From Chamaea fasciata (taxonomy: Eukaryota > Chordata > Aves > Passeriformes > Sylviidae), in contig JARCOQ010000004.1 of assembly GCA_029207755.1 (NCBI GenBank), forward strand, positions 35,821,560 to 35,885,559: DNA of 64,000 nucleotides, given 5' to 3'. Positions within the stretch are counted from its first letter, which is position 1. Each line of letters opens with the position of its first letter. Shown piece by piece: positions 58,846-64,000 of this stretch. The notes beneath the pieces were generated by a model that saw only the letters and a list, made by a program, of their open reading frames with translations, was not told the DNA's origin and searched no databases. Position numbers and translations under genes: made by a program.

Positions 58846-59736
58846 CTGCAGATGACTTGTGCATAGTTATTTGCAGATAACAAAGTCCTAACTTATTTTA
58901 ATTTATTAAGTCATAAATGAAATGTTACAGAAATTGTGCCTCCATGTTTGCACACTTGTATTGGTTCCTGCTAATCCAGCAGTATTTCATGAATTTGTAT
59001 GTGGTTAGCCTACCTTGCCATAGCTGTATATCAGGCTTCTATAATGCAAGCTGCGCAAGAAAGTTAATAGACCAAGTTTAACATTAGGGCAGGAGACATG
59101 ATGTCCTTCTGGATTTTCAGTGAACTTCAAATGACGATGCTGTTACTGGTCTGCACAGTTTATTTGAGAGAAATGCATGTATTGAGAAGAGAAAAACCTT
59201 TCACAGAGCAAAATATAGAAGTGCTTTGTTGGAGTGTCCATAATTGTTACAAATAACCTTACTTTTTGATTGCATCATCAGCCAGCCAGGAAGCTCCCAT
59301 CTACCTATCTACAGTTAAAGCAAAGCCATGTTCTTCAGAAAGAACATACACTAGCCATATATATATATTACAGATTTAACAGTAAGTCCCTGTACAATTT
59401 TTTCGTATACCAGCTTTTTAGAATACTCTTTTTGTCAACTGACTGTGGTACACAATAATTCAATTATTTACATCCAGTGGAAATCACCATCCAGGCAAAA
59501 CAGCCTATTGTCTGCCTTCCCATTTCTGTACTGAGATCTGCCACATGTCTGATGCAGAAGCACATAATTTATATGTGCGAGTGAGGATAAGACAACTCCC
59601 TGATACGACACTGTGGCCACAAACAGCAGGTTGGCACCATGTAGGGCCGTCTCTGCTGTCCCAGCTCAGCTGAGAGAAGCTACTAGCATGCCCACTGCCG
59701 CCAAATCCTTCCTTGTAAAGGGAAGAAATAAAGGGG

Positions 59737-59762
59737 AAAAAAAAAAAAAAAAAAAAAAAAAA
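59737..59762. repeat. Poly(A) run
   Basis: About 26 A in a row following ggggaa. It could be the tail of a plus-strand retroposed sequence, but the preceding sequence is not a recognised element. Confidence 0.9.
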
Positions 59763-61904
59763 GGATTAACTTTAAATACCCACAAAGGCATTTTCAAAAT
59801 ATAAGACTATGTAAGGAAGCAGACAAATTATCCTTAATGGATGATTGGCTCTTTCAATGGTAATTTCTCTTCGTTGCAATGAATGTCTGTAAATGGATTA
59901 ATGGCATTTTGCTCTAGAGTATGACATTGATCTGTACCAAATATACAAACTCTTATATGAAACACACTCAAAGACCACACTTGTTCCTAACTTCCTACTA
60001 ATATGTCATCTGCAAGACAAATTGTATTCAGAAATTAAAGTACCATTTAAAAAACCCCAGGCATAAATCTCCCAATCAGAAAATAACAATATGCTAATTT
60101 AAAGTGTTGAACAATATTAATACCACAATAAATTACCACACTGGTACATTTTAGCCTTCTTCTATCAGTTTGGAGAATGTTGCAGAGCCCAGTGTTACTA
60201 CAATTGAGTTGTTTCAGGGACTCCTAAAATACAAAATATAAAAATGTTGCCTCTAAGATCTTTACCACTAATACAGAAGAATTGACAACACTGCAACTAT
60301 AAATGGTGATAACTGCCTCCCAGTGGCACACTGTTTTGAGGTACATGAGCAGGTATCTCTGCAGATCAGAGGATGCAGACTGGCGCTATGGAACAGGGAT
60401 GGGAACTTACTTCATTGCATGTGAATATAGGTGAATATGTGAAGATATCCTGGAGTTCCACAGCACTGCTGGTTGTGGTGGTAACAAGCTACAGATTACA
60501 TCTGGACCTCAACAACAGCCCACACAGCTTGCACACCTCATTCAGGGGCTGTCACCCCTGGGTAAACTCTCACAGGGAACTCCCTCAAAGCAGACAGCTT
60601 TACTAGAGTCAGACAAATGAGAGTGTGCATATGTAAATAACTGTTGAGTATGTACTAAATCTTTAATGTCTTAATGCCTTCATTTGCCTTTTCCCCTTTG
60701 ACATTGTTTCACTGCAAACAGCTATATTTAATTTACCAGTTTTTCTGGTGATTTTTTTTCCCCTCCCCAAAATCAGAAGGCAGGAAGTAGATGGGTGTAA
60801 CTTAAAGAGGCAGCTGAGATGAGCAGCTGGCAGGGTGAAGCGGTAGTTATAGCTGGAACTGGTTAGTAATAGCTGGAAGCCATAAGTGGTTCTAAGCTTT
60901 GAAGTCAGTGCAGCTTTGATGTGCTACTCCCATAGTAAATCGCAAGATAGTCTTGAAAGAAAAAGATTTCCCAAATACCATCCAAGTGTCATTGCTTGTG
61001 AAATCCTTGTATGATTTTTTTTCCCCTGTTGAACTTTAAATCTATCATTGGGCTGCTCTCAATCCTTCTCAGTCACTCCTGGTCTATTTTAAAGTATCTT
61101 GGTTAAAAGGATAATTACACCCATGCTCGATTTGGTGGAGGTAAGCAGCTTGCAGCATGTTATTTTGCTTTGCTGAAATGCTTCTGAGCATTTTCCTCCC
61201 CAGATTTACAGTGCTGAGACACCATGAGGGATCACAGGGTGGGATGCTGGAGCAGCAAAGGTCTGAGGCTGTCTGTAAGCCAGAGAAGCATCTCTGCTGG
61301 TGTACCCAGGGAGGTCTCCTTGTCTCCTGTTCACAGAAACAGCCACAGCTCTCCTGAGAGCTTTGAGAGAAGCGACTGCATGATGCCTGGGAAAGAGGCT
61401 CCGCTATTGAAATTCAGCCACGCACATTGGGACTGATAGGAGACATGCAATGCTGAGTCCAAGGGGAGGAAAGATCAAGCCCACGAGGAGCAGGCAAGTT
61501 TTCTTGATGGGTATTTGTCTCCCATACCAAAAAACCACAGGTGAATATCTATTGATTTTTCCCCATAATGTAAACTGTCACTGAATTGCACACTTAACCA
61601 GTAAGAACTTTCACGTTTAGTGAAAATATTAACGAAACTATGTTTGGACAGTTAGGTTTAAGAAAGCAACTCAGAAAAGCCTTATCTTTTGAAAATGGTT
61701 GTACAATGTCCAAAGTATTTTAACAGCTACATTTTAAACCTACGCCTATGCTTCAAATGTCATACACAATCTACATGAAAAAGCATATCAAAACAACCAT
61801 TTTCAATGAGTCTGAAGCTACCAGGGCAAGAGGACGAAAATGGTTTAAACCAGCATTTATTACCTATCAAAAAACTGTTTACCTGGGCACACATATTTGA
61901 AAAG

Positions 61905-62005
61905 GGAGACACCTGTCCCTGCCCTTGGTGAGTGGCAGGAACTACCTGATCTTTAAGGTCCTTTGCAACCCAAAGCACTTCATGAGCCTGTGATTTTATG
62001 ATCAG
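61905..62005 (+). mobile_element. CR1 LINE 3' end fragment
   Basis: The sequence runs tgcccttggtgagtggcagg, then acctgatctttaaggtcct, then ttgcaacccaaagcactt, then ctgtgattttatgat. This is the classic CR1 3' end (gatctttaaggtcccttccaacccaaa followed by tgattctatga-like octamers). It is a short 5'-truncated copy. Confidence 0.85.
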
Positions 62006-64000
62006 AAAGACCATATCTGTCTAAGTAGACAGAAATAAAAGAAAATTCCATGTGACCAGTAAAATACCAGAGACTAACATGTCAAGGTTACAGGTCACTT
62101 AAGATTTCAGCCATTCTCAAAGGATACATCAACAGACTACATGTGGGGAAAGACTGCCCACCAATCTATTAAAACCTTTGAAGTCTGGTGATGACTTCTA
62201 TCCTGCTCTTTCGTATTAGTCGTTAGTTACAGCAATTACATTCTAACAGTGCACTCAAGCCATACTTGCAGACATATAAAGCGAAGTGAGACGTGAAATG
62301 GTCAAATACTGCCCTGCACATCACAGGTGCTTACAACTGTGAGCAGTGTTCTGCACGGTCCTGTACAGGTACAACTGGCAAAATGCTTATTACGTTCTGC
62401 ACCTTAAGGAAGCTGGTGGTGTAGCTTTTACTGGGGTAAGCTACAAGCTAAATATGCCCAAACTCTGGTTTGTCTAAATGGAGTCCGACAACAGTGTTGG
62501 AACAAATTCAGTTTCAAAAATTGTTTTAATGTGCATTGGAATAACGATAACCAAAGTAAAGCTGTAAAGTGCAACCTCTCAAAAATATTGCATATTCAGC
62601 ACTGAAATCAAAGCAGTAACTTGCTGGTGCTGCCAGTGAACTTGAGTGAGGGAGCGTGGGATTAGATGTAGAGTCTATTTGCATTAATTTTGCATCAATA
62701 TCCATATTAATTCTAACACAATATTTATCGAATTTGGGGACAGCACTCAGCTCAGTCTCCCTGGTGAATGAAATATCACTTGTACAGCTTCAGTAAATCA
62801 TTTAGTAGCATTAAAAAAAGTCAGGCATGAAATCAGAGGAAAAAGACATGTACCACAGAAAAATCATACCAGAATTAACAAAATATGTTATGCAAGAGCC
62901 TGTGTATGGAAAGAATAACTATTCAAAATCAATTTTTGCTTCCTCATTTCTACAAAGAATGAATTTTACATGGTTGATAATAGCTTTGGATAATGACAAA
63001 TCAATTCACCTGGGACTGATTGTACCTCTTTACCAAGATAACATTATTTATCTGTGTGTGCAAACTACAAGCTGTGAATACAGCTAAAACCATACAAAAA
63101 AAAATGTCATTCCAGTGAAGACAGAGCAGCAGAAACCAGGACTTGTCTGCATCGTGTAGCAGAGTTCTCCTATGGTGAGACAGTCTGACAGCAGGTGATA
63201 TAAATGCTCATACTTCTATTTCACCTGGAATTTCTAAAATTTTATAAAACACAAACTTTATGATCAATCCACAAAATAACAGAAAAAGTCCTCAATTCTC
63301 TGCTGAGCTCTGAGCTGCTTTGGAAGAAAGACATCCTCTAAAACGATGTAGAGGGGTAAGGGGAGCTGACATTCCCAAGACTGTGTGTGCATTTTCTACC
63401 GACATCATGCAACATGAAGGATTCCCCGGTGGTATCTGTTTTCCAGTTAACCCACATTTTCTCATAGGCTGGGTATACTGGTATTAACGACCACTTTGCA
63501 CCTAATCGCCTTGTTTAAGGCATGGTCTTGCTTGGTTGGCTCAATGAGAACAACCTGTGGCATTTGGCTGGTGGGGAAGCCCATCACATTTTGGTGCCAT
63601 CTCCACTGGATGTTTGTGGTTTCTCTTTGTTGTCACCCAGAGACGACAGAATAGGAAAATAGTAGTTTGGCTCTCCTTTAAGCTGTCACCAGGTCCTCCT
63701 CTGCTTAGTGTAGCAGAAATCCTACTGTTAGCTTGAGTGAACACCTTGCCTCTCCACCTGTGAGGCTTCTCCATCATATGCTACTTTTCCAAAAAATGCA
63801 CAGCATTTACAAGGCATTGGTACAAATAATCAGCCAGGACAGACTGACTGATTAAAGTCATGGAAACTAGAAATGTTGTGAATGCTGCAGCCTGGAAGTG
63901 ATGAATGTTCCTTAAAAAACAGGTGGAAATCCACTCCTTTTTTAAGATGGGTGAGGAAGGGGGAGCCTTCACCTCTAAGACAGTGCAGTGGTTAGGCCAC

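Larger units (their letters stand above)
58846..64000. other. Right-hand stretch with no gene recognised
   Basis: AT-rich DNA that would lie upstream of, or in the first introns of, the inferred gene. It holds a poly(A) run (59737-59762) and a CR1 tail (61905-62005). Minus-strand open frames at 63.54-63.97 kb are weakly protein-like but show no paired splice sites. The first exon and promoter were not found. Confidence 0.4.

Noticed and set aside
1..64000. CRISPR arrays, operons, tRNA or rRNA genes
   Set aside because: None was seen. The sequence is vertebrate nuclear DNA, and the direct repeats present are microsatellites without spacer structure.

Overview
The window reads as nuclear DNA of a bird, probably a songbird. 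It is AT-rich and CpG-depleted outside one CpG-rich block. It carries avian CR1 3' tails (11.3, 17.3 and 61.9 kb), older L3/CR1-like LINE remains, two LTRs of a kind I associate with songbird endogenous retroviruses, and many microsatellites. There is no bacterial-type gene organisation. Everything here comes from reading the sequence by eye; no alignment, gene predictor or database was used.

Layout. 0.1-3.4 kb: a CA repeat, then two CpG-rich blocks (about 0.44-1.1 and 2.33-3.37 kb) either side of a roughly 340-bp polypurine microsatellite tract. This is probably a promoter CpG island of a neighbouring gene. 3.4-9.6 kb: non-coding, with A/C- and G/T-rich low-complexity DNA. 9.67-58.85 kb: a series of short open segments, all on the minus strand, most bounded by good acceptor and donor sites. 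Between them lie CR1, L3-like and LTR insertions. 58.9-64 kb: non-coding, with a poly(A) tract and a CR1 tail.

Main result. The minus-strand segments fit together as exons of one gene running from right to left. The run 33.9 -> 28.4 -> 27.1 -> 24.6 -> 16.8 -> 11.0 -> 10.5 -> 9.7 kb keeps reading phase at every junction and ends in a stop codon at 9671-9673. The run 52.6 -> 51.3 -> 50.6 kb is also in phase, as are 37.1 -> 36.0 -> 35.7 kb and 35.5 -> 33.9 kb. The links 54.8 -> 52.6, 50.6 -> 44.5, 44.0 -> 37.1 and 35.7 -> 35.5 kb are missing or ambiguous. I do not recognise the protein. The N-terminal part alternates hydrophobic strand-like and helical stretches, the middle is helical and charged, and the C-terminus is basic (motif RRSNRIKYEEF before the stop). 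No start exon was found, so the promoter probably lies beyond the right edge.

Repeats and structure. There are two minus-strand solo LTRs, one with a perfect 5-bp target-site duplication. There is a pentameric CCTAA (TTAGG) array, a cluster of near-perfect palindromes at 17.9-18.03 kb, a double hairpin at 22.5 kb and a degenerate 39-bp minisatellite. Two stretches rich in homeodomain-type TAAT motifs could be conserved non-coding elements, but only cross-species alignment can decide that.
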